Of a DNA stretch of 64,000 nt, positions 26,341-34,652 are shown piece after piece. Position numbers and translations under genes: made by a program. Positions within the stretch are counted from its first letter, which is position 1, and each line of letters starts with the position of its first letter. The stretch is from the NCBI GenBank assembly GCA_965263045.1, contig CBDHGK010000041.1, positions 2,914,001 to 2,978,000 of the forward strand, in the 5' to 3' direction. The notes below the pieces were generated by a model, which did not search any database, was not told the DNA's origin, and saw only the letters and a program-made list of their open reading frames with translations. Source of the stretch: G963664115 sp965263045. Lineage in GTDB: Bacteria; Acidobacteriota; Terriglobia; 20CM-2-55-15.

Positions 26341-27354
26341 ATGATAAGTTTCATCAAGAAGATTATGTGCACGGCCTGGATCGGCTTCGGTATCTTTGCC
26401 GCTATGACCGCAGTGCCAGTGGACTCCCAGGCCCAGGGCGGCTGCGGGTCGTTCTGTGTCCCCGGAGAGGTCATTAATCCGGGTCGGGTAGGCTCGGATC
26501 TGGGACGGTTTCGTTTCTTCGTAAACAACGAATATGCAGACCTGGACGGTTACTATGCGGGTTCGGATACCGTCGCGAATCCTGGAAACGCCTCCGCCAT
26601 CGTCAACATCCTGACTGTTGACGTCAACGTTCTCCTGACCGAACGCTGGTCGGTCGACGTCTTGACGCCCTGGGTGCGGAAGACCCAGAACAACAGGCGC
26701 TTCGGCCAGCGCCGCGCCGATGGTCTCGGCGACATCGCCGTCATCAATAATGTTTCCCTGCTGAGCCCACTGTCACAGGACAGGCTCACAGCCCGCTTTG
26801 GCCTGAAGTTCGCGACCGGCGATATCGAAGATCCCGGGGGGACCAAGCTGCCGAACCCCTTCCAGTCGGGCTCCGGAGCCGAGGACCTGGTGTTGGGAAT
26901 GAATTATTTCCGGTCACTCGGACGTGTGCAGGTGTACGGAAGCTGGCTTGCGCGGTTGCCGCTCACCGAGAATAAATTCAGCTATAAGTTCGGAAACGAA
27001 CATCGGATCCAGGGCGGAGTCGAAATCCCTCTGGGTCAGACAACGCGAGCCGGGCTTGTGGCGTTGGTGGGCGTTGCCTCCAACTCTGTCGGGCATGACC
27101 GGACCCGCGGTAGCGATGTTCCCGGTCGGCTGCTCGACGGCGAAACCGTGCTGAACACCGGAGGCGACTGGTTGGATTTCACCCCCGGTGTTCGGGTCAA
27201 TCTCCCTGGATCATGGTTCGTCCAGAGCCGCGTCCACGTTCCAATATATGAGAACTGGCACGGACGGCGTTCCACCAACGTCGGACAGGTGCGGCCGGAC
27301 ACTCGAATTCATGTGACGTTCGGGTTTGACCTGCGGCCTTCGCAAAGCCAGTAA
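26341..27354 (+). CDS. outer-membrane beta-barrel protein (phenol MetA-degradation-type)
   Basis: This 337-residue protein has a signal peptide (FIKKIMCTAWIGFGIFAAMTAVPVDSQAQ). The rest alternates hydrophobic and polar residues as in a beta-barrel, and blocks such as LLTERWSVDVLTPWV, ADGLGDIAVINNVSLL, LTARFGLKFATGDIEDPGG and SGAEDLVLGMNYF resemble the Phenol_MetA_deg family of outer-membrane proteins. These are thought to be channels or transporters for hydrophobic compounds, but the role here is not shown. It ends in VRPDTRIHVTFGFDLRP, a plausible final strand. The start is set at 26341, where a purine-rich TAAGGGA precedes the ATG and the signal peptide begins; the frame is open further upstream. 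Confidence 0.8.
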   Translation: MISFIKKIMCTAWIGFGIFAAMTAVPVDSQAQGGCGSFCVPGEVINPGRVGSDLGRFRFFVNNEYADLDGYYAGSDTVANPGNASAIVNILTVDVNVLLTERWSVDVLTPWVRKTQNNRRFGQRRADGLGDIAVINNVSLLSPLSQDRLTARFGLKFATGDIEDPGGTKLPNPFQSGSGAEDLVLGMNYFRSLGRVQVYGSWLARLPLTENKFSYKFGNEHRIQGGVEIPLGQTTRAGLVALVGVASNSVGHDRTRGSDVPGRLLDGETVLNTGGDWLDFTPGVRVNLPGSWFVQSRVHVPIYENWHGRRSTNVGQVRPDTRIHVTFGFDLRPSQSQ

Positions 27355-27655
27355 GCTGAATCCGTCGACTGTCTGTTCTCGGTGTGTTTGTCGAATCGTT
27401 GGCGTTGACAGGATGATCGAGGATTACCCTCCGTAAAAGGCGTGGGGACTCCATTGCGGCGCCCCTCGCCGACGGGCACTGGCCTGTTCGCGGGACCCAC
27501 ATCCTTGAGCGTATGTTGTTGCCCGGAGATCTTCGTTAATTCTTTGATAATTCAGAGGCTTTCTGACACAATATCTGCGACGGTAAATGGACTTTAGCCA
27601 CGGATTGACTGGCGGTGAACAGCCTGCCAGAGGGTAACTCGCTAAGGAATAATTC
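27355..27655. other. intergenic with a weak promoter candidate
   Basis: A possible -35 TTGATA near 27542 and an AT-rich -10-like ACAATAT about 18 bases further lie upstream of the thioredoxin-TPR gene. Otherwise nothing recognised. Confidence 0.3.
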
Positions 27656-28549
27656 ATGCTAATCGCAAAGCTTCTGCGTTTTAAGTTTCTCGTCTTGGTA
27701 GGGATCGTCGTCTCTGCAACAGCGCTGGCGGGTGTAACTATCCAGGCCGGCCCTTCGACCATCAACTGGGAAAGAGACTACGATGAGGCCGTCGAGAGAG
27801 CCGAAACGGAGGAGAAGCTGATCATTGCCTACGGGTTTACGGACTGGTGTGTGATTTGCAAGAGGATGGACCGAGAGACTTTCGTCGCGCCGCAATTGAC
27901 TGAGGAAATGGCGGACGATTATGTCTGGCTGAAGCTGAATACTGAAACTGAAGAGGACGGCATACGTTTCCAGAAAGATTTCGCAATTCTGGTCTACCCC
28001 GCAATTTTGCTGCTGGACAGTCAAGGAGACGAAATCGAACGGATCGACCGCTTCGTGTCTGCCGCCGATTTCCGGAATACGGTCGAGTCTTTTCTCGACA
28101 ATCCCGATTCTCTCGGAAGCCTGAGAACAGCCGTTCAGGACCAGCCCGATTCTGTTTCCGCTCGATTCGCATTGGCCGAAAAATATCTGAGCCGGAATAA
28201 CTTCGTTAAGGCCTCCCCCCAGTATGAGAAGGTCATCGAGCTCGACCCTGAAAACAATGAGGGCTATACCGATAAGAGCTACTACAACGTAGCGCTCTCA
28301 CTGGCGAGCCAGGAGAGGTTTGAAGAGGCGCTCGTCCAGTTGGATCTCCTTGAAAGTCGCTTTCCGGCGAGCGACGCCGTGGGCGAAACGGCAGTCGTAT
28401 TGCGGGTACAGGTACTCCATTGTTGTGGAAGGATGGATGAGGCCGAAGCCCTCATGCAACAGCACCGCAACCGAAACTCCGAACCGCCTCCTGTTGAGGA
28501 AATCAAGAATCTGTTCTCCGAAATGGAAGCGGAAAGCAGCGGCAACTAG
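27656..28549 (+). CDS. exported thioredoxin-like protein with TPR repeats
   Basis: This 297-residue protein has a signal peptide or anchor (LLRFKFLVLVGIVVSATALAG), then a thioredoxin-like domain (residues ~37-145). The active-site-like GFTDWCVICKRMDRETF has a WCxxCK motif like thioredoxin-like DsbD-gamma or SoxW proteins, and the cis-proline position is VYPAILLLDSQG. The C-terminal half (~150-290) holds TPR repeats (SVSARFALAEKYLSRNNFVKASPQYEKVIELDPEN). The role is likely periplasmic thiol-disulfide exchange in a complex, the TPRs giving protein contacts. It precedes the TPR/Bat operon in the same direction with a 171-base gap, so it may or may not belong to it. Confidence 0.85.
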   Translation: MLIAKLLRFKFLVLVGIVVSATALAGVTIQAGPSTINWERDYDEAVERAETEEKLIIAYGFTDWCVICKRMDRETFVAPQLTEEMADDYVWLKLNTETEEDGIRFQKDFAILVYPAILLLDSQGDEIERIDRFVSAADFRNTVESFLDNPDSLGSLRTAVQDQPDSVSARFALAEKYLSRNNFVKASPQYEKVIELDPENNEGYTDKSYYNVALSLASQERFEEALVQLDLLESRFPASDAVGETAVVLRVQVLHCCGRMDEAEALMQQHRNRNSEPPPVEEIKNLFSEMEAESSGN

Positions 28550-28720
28550 CCCGGTTGCCACGCAGTTCCTCTCGAATACCATCCGCTGAAACGCCCCGCT
28601 GCAACAAGGAATCGGAACCCATCCCTGTGCCGGAACAAAACAATTTGGATTCAGTTAGTTGTCAGTTTATTGTCGACTTGGATTAGTATGTCTAATTGAT
28701 TTAATGACGCAGGAAAACGA

Positions 28721-29344
28721 ATGGCCCGGAAAACATACGGCAAACAATTCGGCAAGGGTTTTGCTGCGATAGCGCTCCTGCTGGTGACCGTCGTAGGTCT
28801 GAGCTATGGCTCGCTCCTCGGCCGCATGGATCGAGCTGCGGAAGAGTATGGCCGCGGCGATGTGGAGGCTGCGCTGACCCAGTACGAGAGCATCGAAGGG
28901 CGGCTGCGTTCTCTGGGCGCCCTGCGCCTGATACCGACGAAGGATCGTGGAAATCTTATTCTGAACCAGGCACGCCTGCTCTATACGCTCGGTCGCTATG
29001 ACGAGGCCGAAGTCGCCATGGACCGCGAAGCCGAAATTGCCGGCCTCAGCAACAACGATTGCAGATATCTTCTATTAAGCGGAGATATCGCTTTCCGCCG
29101 AGCCATACGGAATTACCGCGAATCGGATCAGCGGGATCCGGGACTCCTCGACGACGCGCTCCGCACTGCAGAAACCTATCTCCGTGATTCCCTGCGCTTG
29201 TGCCCGGACGACTGGGACGCCAAGTACAATTTTGAGTTCATGCGCCTGAACCGGGCTCGGCCGGCGCAGATTCCCTTGCTGATGATGGACGGCGAAAACC
29301 AGGACCCTCCGCCGACGACCCTACCGGCGGAACTGTCGCCCTGA
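28721..29344 (+). CDS. TPR-containing membrane-anchored protein (BatC-like)
   Basis: This 207-residue protein has one N-terminal membrane helix (FAAIALLLVTVVGLSYGSLLG) and a soluble part with helical repeat character: AAEEYGRGDVEAALTQYESIE, GNLILNQARLLYTLGRYDEAEVAMDREAEIAGL and DALRTAETYLRDSLRLCPDDWDAKYNFEFM. The placement in front of a VWA-MoxR-DUF58-VWA cluster matches BatC, the TPR member of Bat aerotolerance operons, although BatC usually sits later. The Pro-rich C-terminus (DPPPTTLPAELSP) is unstructured. It is 35 bases upstream of the VWA gene and in the same direction. Confidence 0.72.
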   Translation: MARKTYGKQFGKGFAAIALLLVTVVGLSYGSLLGRMDRAAEEYGRGDVEAALTQYESIEGRLRSLGALRLIPTKDRGNLILNQARLLYTLGRYDEAEVAMDREAEIAGLSNNDCRYLLLSGDIAFRRAIRNYRESDQRDPGLLDDALRTAETYLRDSLRLCPDDWDAKYNFEFMRLNRARPAQIPLLMMDGENQDPPPTTLPAELSP

Positions 29345-29379
29345 CATCGACCCGCTCGACGGCCCAGCGATAATTTCTG

Positions 29380-30396
29380 ATGGAATTTGCAAGACAAGAA
29401 TACTTCTGGTTGCTGCTGCTGGTACCCTTCGTGATCCTGATCTGGGGAATTGGCGCCTGGCACCTGCGCCGGATGCGGATCCGGTTCGGAAACATCAGCA
29501 ACCTCGCGCCCATTTCGAGAATCTCCTGGGCCGGCAAAGAGTGGTTGCGCGGTCTGCTCTTTGTGAGCGCTCTGGGAATGATGGTCGTGGCTCTGGCGGA
29601 ACCCAGCGCCGTTGTCCGTGAACTGCGCGCCATTCCGACACCCACGGATCTGGTGTTCCTGCTGGACACTTCCCCCTCCATGTATGGACGCGACATGGAT
29701 CCCAGCCGGCTGGGCCGTGCTCAACGAATCATTGAAAGATTCATTTTCTTGAAACAGCCCGAGGATCGCTACGGCTTGATCACATTCAACTGGACAAGTG
29801 TCGTGTTGTCCTACATGACCCGCGATCCGCAAAGCATCCTGCTGTATTTCGATTATCTCAACTACCAGAACGTGCCGCAGCCGGGCACCAATGTGGGAGC
29901 CGTGCTGACGAACGCGATGCAGTTGGTTGCCACTGAACGGACCCTCGATCCCGAAGGGATGCAAAACCGTCGCGTCGTCTTCGTCCTGGTATCCGATGGG
30001 GACGATACGGCCGATGAGATCGAAGAACCACTGGCCGAGGTGATTCGATCGGGAATCAAAATCTATACGATCGGGCTGGGCACGGCGAATGGCACAAACG
30101 TGCCCATGGAGATGGCAGGAGGGCTCAACGGTCGACCCGTGAGGTACTACCAGAGCTACGACGGTGTCCGGCTGGTGAGCCAGGCCCAGGACCGCAGCAT
30201 GCGGGAGGTCTCCGAGCAGACGGGAGGCCGGTTTGTACGCGGCGAACTCGACGAGCAGATCAATCAGGTTATGGAGGAAATCCTCGTTGACAGCCGGCCT
30301 GTGTCCGGATTCGAATCGAGCGCGGTCCGGCGGGACCTGTACATTTATTTTCTGATGGCTGCTTTGGGATGCCTGTTGATCGGAATCTTCTTGTAA
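29380..30396 (+). CDS. VWA domain membrane protein (BatA/BatB-like)
   Basis: This 338-residue protein has N-terminal helices (YFWLLLLVPFVILIWGIGAW; LRGLLFVSALGMMVVALA), a von Willebrand A domain with the MIDAS motif DTSPS (residues ~93-97) and a C-terminal helix (IYFLMAALGCLLIGIFL). This is the BatA/BatB topology: the VWA domain faces the periplasm or cytoplasm between membrane anchors. Bat proteins are tied to oxidative-stress or envelope maintenance, with the mechanism unclear. The gene precedes moxR, which is unusual, because in typical Bat operons moxR comes first. It is followed 29 bases later by the MoxR gene. Confidence 0.88.
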   Translation: MEFARQEYFWLLLLVPFVILIWGIGAWHLRRMRIRFGNISNLAPISRISWAGKEWLRGLLFVSALGMMVVALAEPSAVVRELRAIPTPTDLVFLLDTSPSMYGRDMDPSRLGRAQRIIERFIFLKQPEDRYGLITFNWTSVVLSYMTRDPQSILLYFDYLNYQNVPQPGTNVGAVLTNAMQLVATERTLDPEGMQNRRVVFVLVSDGDDTADEIEEPLAEVIRSGIKIYTIGLGTANGTNVPMEMAGGLNGRPVRYYQSYDGVRLVSQAQDRSMREVSEQTGGRFVRGELDEQINQVMEEILVDSRPVSGFESSAVRRDLYIYFLMAALGCLLIGIFL

Positions 30397-30425
30397 CCAA
30401 CCGGGATCCATAGAGGAAGGAACTG

Positions 30426-31442
30426 TTGACCGAACACGTCGAAACAAGAGAGCAGGCCTGGGAAGTCGTTGCCCAGATCGAGGAGCAGATCCGCAAGGTC
30501 ATAATTGGGCAGGACGATCTGATCCGGCGCATCCTCATCGGGCTGTTCGGCCGCATTTCCTACTCGTTCAAGAAGGGGCAGGACGAGAAAACGGGCTCGG
30601 GTCACATTTTGCTGGAAGGCGTGCCCGGACTCGCAAAAACACTGCTGGTCTCTGCGATTGCCAACACCATAGACGCCAAATTCCAGCGCATCCAGTTCAC
30701 ACCGGACATGCTGCCCGCCGATATTCTTGGAACTAAAATATTTGACAGCAAGTCCGGCGAGTTCCGCACGGAAACCGGGCCCATCTTCGCGAACATTATT
30801 CTGGCGGATGAGATCAACCGTGCCCCCCAGAAGACCCAGAGCGCGTTGCTGGAAGCCATGCAGGAACGTCAGGTGACGATCGGCGAGACGACGTATGCAC
30901 TGGACGATCCTTTCTGGGTCCTGGCCACGCAGAACCCCGTGGAACAGGAGGGGGTGTTCTCACTTCCAGAGGCGCAACTCGATCGTTTCTGCATGATGGT
31001 CCGTGTCCAGTACCCGTCCCCGGAAAGCGAATACGAGATGCTGTCCGCCAGCCTCGAAAAAACGCAACTGGTGTCGGTGACCGATCCCACATCCGTACTC
31101 GCGATCCGGGAATTAGTCGGCAAGGTCTACGTGGACGAAAAAATTCGTCGTTATATCGTTTCCATCGGCCAGAACACGCGCAGTAACGGCCGGAACACGC
31201 TGCCTATCGTGGAGGAGATGGTGATGCACGGCATATCGCCACGCTCTTACAATCACCTGCTGGCAATGTGCCGTGCCGTAGCTTTTTTCCGCCGGCGGGA
31301 CTACGTTCTGCCTTCGGACGTGAAGTACATCGCACCCGATGTACTGCATCACAGGATCGTGCGCACGATCCGTGCCGAAGTTGAAAACGTCGAGTCCGAC
31401 GAGATCGTCGCTGAAGTGTTGAGACATACTCCGATTCCCTGA
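30426..31442 (+). CDS. moxR: MoxR family AAA+ ATPase
   Basis: This 338-residue AAA+ ATPase has a Walker A GVPGLAKT (LLEGVPGLAKTLLVSAI), the Walker B IILADEINRAPQKTQSALLEAMQERQVTI, a sensor 1 ATQNPVEQEGVFSLPEAQLDRF and the C-terminal lid (SPRSYNHLLAMCRAVAFFRRRDYVLPSDVKYIAPDVLHHRI). It should act as a chaperone that remodels its VWA partners. The start is TTG at 30426; a purine run GAGGAAGG (30413-30420) precedes it at good spacing. Its neighbours (VWA upstream, DUF58 with 9 bases downstream) fit the MoxR-DUF58-VWA module. Confidence 0.95.
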   Translation: MTEHVETREQAWEVVAQIEEQIRKVIIGQDDLIRRILIGLFGRISYSFKKGQDEKTGSGHILLEGVPGLAKTLLVSAIANTIDAKFQRIQFTPDMLPADILGTKIFDSKSGEFRTETGPIFANIILADEINRAPQKTQSALLEAMQERQVTIGETTYALDDPFWVLATQNPVEQEGVFSLPEAQLDRFCMMVRVQYPSPESEYEMLSASLEKTQLVSVTDPTSVLAIRELVGKVYVDEKIRRYIVSIGQNTRSNGRNTLPIVEEMVMHGISPRSYNHLLAMCRAVAFFRRRDYVLPSDVKYIAPDVLHHRIVRTIRAEVENVESDEIVAEVLRHTPIP

Positions 31443-31451
31443 GAGGGTCCT

Positions 31452-32345
31452 ATGCCGTTGGCGCCGGAATTGGTAGAAGAGCTTCGTTACGTAGAAATCA
31501 GCGTGGCGCGACGCATTCGCAGCATGCGCCACGGACAGAGCCGCAGCCCGTTGAAGGGCTCCGGTTACGAATTCGAGGCCCACCGAAAGTACCAGGTTGG
31601 CGAGGATTTCCGCCGCATTGACTGGAACGTGACGGCCCGCATGCAGGAAGTCTTCATCAAGCGCCATTTTGAAGAACGGGAAGTCTCGGTGTTTCTGGTT
31701 GCGGATGTATCGCGCTCAATGCGCTTCTCCACAGCCAAACATTCCAAGAATTTGCGTGTCATGCAGGTGGGCGCAACGCTGGGCTTTTCTGCCGTCAGCG
31801 ATAGCTGTAACTTCGGCTGGCTGGCGTTCAGCGACCAGGTGGAAGCCTATGAGCCCCCTCGCAAGGGCCGTGCCCATGTGTGGCGCGCAATTGATCGGCT
31901 GTACAACCTGCAGCCGGACCATTCGGGAACCAACTGGGAGCTCGCATTGCGATTCCTGCGGAGCCAGCTCCGGGGCATGTCCATTGTGTTTCTGCTCTCC
32001 GATTTTATTACGGACCCGAAGGCAACACAGTTGGCGGACCTGCCCGATCTGAAGGTGTTGGCGCAGAAACATGACGTGGTTCCCATCGTCTTCACCGATC
32101 AGCTGGAAAACAACCTTCCTACGGGAAAAGGGCTGCTCCGCTTTCGTTCGGCTGAGGGCCGCCAGGAAATATTGCTCAGCCTGTCTTCGCGTCAGAGGCG
32201 CGCATTTGACAGCCTGGTCGAGAAGCGAAAAACGGAATTGCAGGATCTGTTTTACTCGTTGGGAATGGAGTGCATGTTTCTGGACGTGAGCGAAGCATTT
32301 ACCGATTCCCTGATGAAATTATTTCAAAGGCGGAAGAAAATATGA
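31452..32345 (+). CDS. DUF58 domain protein (Bat operon)
   Basis: This 297-residue protein carries DUF58: RRIRSMRHGQSRSPLKGSGYEFEAHRKYQVGEDFRRIDWNVTARMQEVFIKRHFEEREVSVFLVADVSRSM. The last part, VADVSRSM, resembles a VWA MIDAS segment (DVSRSM). DUF58 proteins are the standard partners of MoxR ATPases and are thought to be their substrates or adaptors. The stop overlaps the next gene's ATG (ATGA at 32342-32345), which indicates translational coupling. No signal peptide is present, so the protein is cytoplasmic or peripheral. Confidence 0.93.
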   Translation: MPLAPELVEELRYVEISVARRIRSMRHGQSRSPLKGSGYEFEAHRKYQVGEDFRRIDWNVTARMQEVFIKRHFEEREVSVFLVADVSRSMRFSTAKHSKNLRVMQVGATLGFSAVSDSCNFGWLAFSDQVEAYEPPRKGRAHVWRAIDRLYNLQPDHSGTNWELALRFLRSQLRGMSIVFLLSDFITDPKATQLADLPDLKVLAQKHDVVPIVFTDQLENNLPTGKGLLRFRSAEGRQEILLSLSSRQRRAFDSLVEKRKTELQDLFYSLGMECMFLDVSEAFTDSLMKLFQRRKKI

Positions 32346-33313
32346 AGCCGGTTTGGCTAACAATAGCGCTGGTCTTCGCAAACCAGTGTGCATGGGCTCA
32401 GACGGTGACGCCCGATCCCACGGCTGAGATCCCGGGCCTGGATTTCACCGTGCATCTGGATCGGACAGCTGTCTGGCCCGGTGACCAGTTCCACTACCTG
32501 ATCATTGTCGACTACACCTCCGACTACGAATTCGTACTCGACAACTTGAGCCAGGACACCGTGAACATGGATCCGTTCGAAGTCCTGGATGTCCAGACGA
32601 ATCTGGTCGACAATGACACCGGCCGGCGATTGTTCGTGGACCTGAGGCTGGCTAATTTCGAAGCCCAGGTAACCCGCATGGACATTCCACAGTTCACCCT
32701 GTTTTACTTCCGTACAGAAAACAATACTGTCGGCGTCGACCAGGCGGCGGCCGAAAGCTTGACGATACCCGGACCGGCCATCGGAATCCGCAGTACCCTG
32801 TCGGCGACGGCGGACGACATTCGCGACGCCGTTACAGTCACCGGGTGGGACCGCAACCGCTGGGCCTTTCCCGTCCTCGGCTGGATTTGTGGTGCGGTGC
32901 TTGTCGTTGGGTCGGGACGGGAACTGGCGCTGTTTGTCCAGAGACGAAAAGCGCGCCAGGGTCCGGACCGACGGAAAGCCATGAAAGCTGTACGCGACCG
33001 GTGGATCAGCAGCGTTCCGTCGGACTTCACGGACCCACAGACGTGCTCAGGCTTTTTCGACCATTCTTACCGGAGCTTGAAGGAATACCTTGGATACTAT
33101 CTGGAGACTCCCACGATGGGCTTAACGGCCGAGGAGATGCGCCGAGAGATGGAGCGACTGGGTTCGGTGCCGGAATTGACTGACAGAGTAGCCCAGGTGA
33201 TGGAGACTTGCGAGACAACGCGATACATGAACAATGGAGTTTCCTCCGATCACGTCGACGCGGCGCGCTCTCTGGCGGACGACATCCGGGAAATCCTGAC
33301 TTCCCGGGAGTAA
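32342..33313 (+). CDS. BatD-like membrane protein
   Basis: This 323-residue protein has a signal peptide (MKPVWLTIALVFANQCAWAQ), a beta-rich periplasmic region (LDFTVHLDRTAVWPGDQFHYLIIVDYTSDYEF...), a single membrane helix (FPVLGWICGAVLVVGSGRELALF, residues ~180-200) and a cytoplasmic C-terminal part with helical repeats (RDRWISSVPSDFTDPQTC..., DHVDAARSLADDIREIL). It sits where BatD would be and resembles BatD in topology, but the sequence similarity I can see is weak. The ATG overlaps the DUF58 stop, so the two are coupled. The next gene begins 7 bases after its stop. Confidence 0.75.
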   Translation: MKPVWLTIALVFANQCAWAQTVTPDPTAEIPGLDFTVHLDRTAVWPGDQFHYLIIVDYTSDYEFVLDNLSQDTVNMDPFEVLDVQTNLVDNDTGRRLFVDLRLANFEAQVTRMDIPQFTLFYFRTENNTVGVDQAAAESLTIPGPAIGIRSTLSATADDIRDAVTVTGWDRNRWAFPVLGWICGAVLVVGSGRELALFVQRRKARQGPDRRKAMKAVRDRWISSVPSDFTDPQTCSGFFDHSYRSLKEYLGYYLETPTMGLTAEEMRREMERLGSVPELTDRVAQVMETCETTRYMNNGVSSDHVDAARSLADDIREILTSRE

Positions 33314-33320
33314 CAGGCGA

Positions 33321-34253
33321 ATGACCTTCCTGCACCTCGAGTGGCTTTACGTAGCGGTTCCGTTACTGCTGATCGCAATGGCTGTGCGCTTCTGGAGGCG
33401 ACACTATTGGGGGCATTCACTCGTGCGGCAGATGCAGGAAGAGATCGGCGGACCGAATCCCATTCTGCGTATGCCGAACATCCTTGAGGGAGCCGCTGTT
33501 GCGTTTCTCGTTGCCGCGCTTCTGGGTCCGATCTACCCCTTTGTCGTCAACCGTATCGAACGCGGCGGGCTGCAAATCCTGATGGTACTGGACCTCTCGC
33601 AAAGCATGGAGATTCCGCTGGGCAATCGTACGAGGATGGAAGCCGTCAAGGCGAGCGCCACCGAATTCATTGAGCGCCGCCCGGGTGATGCGGTTGGCCT
33701 TGTCGTATTTTCTCACAACGGCTACCTGGTCACACCGGCTACGTTTGATCACGAAAGCCTGCTCTCGTATCTCAGTCGGGTCAGCCCTCAGACACTGGCG
33801 CATGAGGGATATACGGCGATCGGAGAAGGTCTGGCCGCCGCCCAGGAGTTCTTTCTCTTCAGCAGAGAACGGGGTGGACGCGGGAAGGGTGAAGTCATCG
33901 TCCTGTTCAGCGATGGCGAAAGCAATTGGGGACGCGATCCGCTTCAGGAAGTGGAGCGCGCACGGCTGGAAGGCGTCCGTATCTACTTCATCGGGGTGGC
34001 CCTGCAACAGGGCGCAGCCCGGCAGATTGCCGCGGCGGTCCCGTCAACGGGCGGAAAATTCTTTGACGCGCAGAACCCCGAACACATCGTAGAGGCTTTT
34101 GAGGAGATCAACACAACCGAGCAGGGCCGCTTCTCCACGCTCCAGTTGAGACGCGAGCAACCCGCCTATTTTGTTTTCGTCCTGCTGGCGTTTGCCGCTC
34201 TCGCCCTGCGGATGATCCTCAACGGCATACCGCATTTCGTGGAGTTGAGCTAG
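33321..34253 (+). CDS. VWA domain membrane protein (BatB/BatA-like)
   Basis: This 310-residue protein has N-terminal helices (WLYVAVPLLLIAMAVRFW; GAAVAFLVAALLGPIYPFVV), a VWA domain with the MIDAS DLSQS motif (LQILMVLDLSQSMEIPLGNRTRMEAVK) and a C-terminal helix (AYFVFVLLAFAALALRMIL). It is the second VWA protein of the operon; the two flank the MoxR-DUF58 pair. Both retain DxSxS, so both should bind a divalent metal. This is the last gene of the cluster. A GC-rich hairpin with a T-rich stretch follows about 100 bases later. Confidence 0.9.
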   Translation: MTFLHLEWLYVAVPLLLIAMAVRFWRRHYWGHSLVRQMQEEIGGPNPILRMPNILEGAAVAFLVAALLGPIYPFVVNRIERGGLQILMVLDLSQSMEIPLGNRTRMEAVKASATEFIERRPGDAVGLVVFSHNGYLVTPATFDHESLLSYLSRVSPQTLAHEGYTAIGEGLAAAQEFFLFSRERGGRGKGEVIVLFSDGESNWGRDPLQEVERARLEGVRIYFIGVALQQGAARQIAAAVPSTGGKFFDAQNPEHIVEAFEEINTTEQGRFSTLQLRREQPAYFVFVLLAFAALALRMILNGIPHFVELS

Positions 34254-34353
34254 GGATCTGAGGTGAACGTACACCAAGTGATAGTTTCGCCCGCGGAGAT
34301 CGTTTTATTCCTCTGAACGCCTCGGCTCCGCCTCTTCACGGTTAAAGCCGTTC

Positions 34354-34396
34354 CCCCGCACCGGGGGGACCGCTGCGGGGCTTGCTTTTCCTTTTT
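34354..34396 (+). terminator. candidate terminator after the Bat operon
   Basis: Stem CCCCGCA (34354-34360) pairs with TGCGGGG (34374-34380). The following 16 bases are T-rich (CTTGCTTTTCCTTTTT). It lies ~100 bases past the last VWA stop. Confidence 0.6.
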
Positions 34397-34425
34397 CGTA
34401 AAGTCCAGCTTTTCTCCCAATATGA

Positions 34426-34527
34426 GCCCGCGATCACGATGATCGCGGGCGTCGCCGATCGTTCAGACAGGATGTCTGAAAGAACGATCGAGCGAAATCT
34501 TATGTCCTGAATTTCTACCTCAGGACA
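34426..34527. repeat. three consecutive perfect or near-perfect hairpins
   Basis: Hairpin at 34426-34450 has an 11-bp perfect stem (GCCCGCGATCA) with a 3-base loop. Hairpin at 34456-34490 has a stem CGATCGTT plus CAGACA with a 3-base loop and one 4-base bulge. Hairpin at 34503-34527 has an 8-bp perfect stem (TGTCCTGA) with a 9-base loop. The three lie in tandem, 5 and 12 bases apart, between the Bat operon and the convergent hydrolase gene. Confidence 0.75.
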
Positions 34528-34652
34528 CTATTGCCGTTATTATGAACTCAAAAAGCGAGCTTGGACTTTGCCAGGATTCTGCCTCACGCAAACCTTTCTT
34601 CTCTGATCCTGCCTCTATGCACAAACCATCGCCGCCGAACCCGTAAACCGGA

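Noticed and set aside
29176..30447. 423-codon minus-strand frame across the VWA gene
   Set aside because: Shadow frame: no recognisable domain, while the plus strand carries VWA with DTSPS.
34426..34527. Hairpin run interpreted as a CRISPR-like array
   Set aside because: The stems have different sequences and no repeated spacer-repeat pattern.
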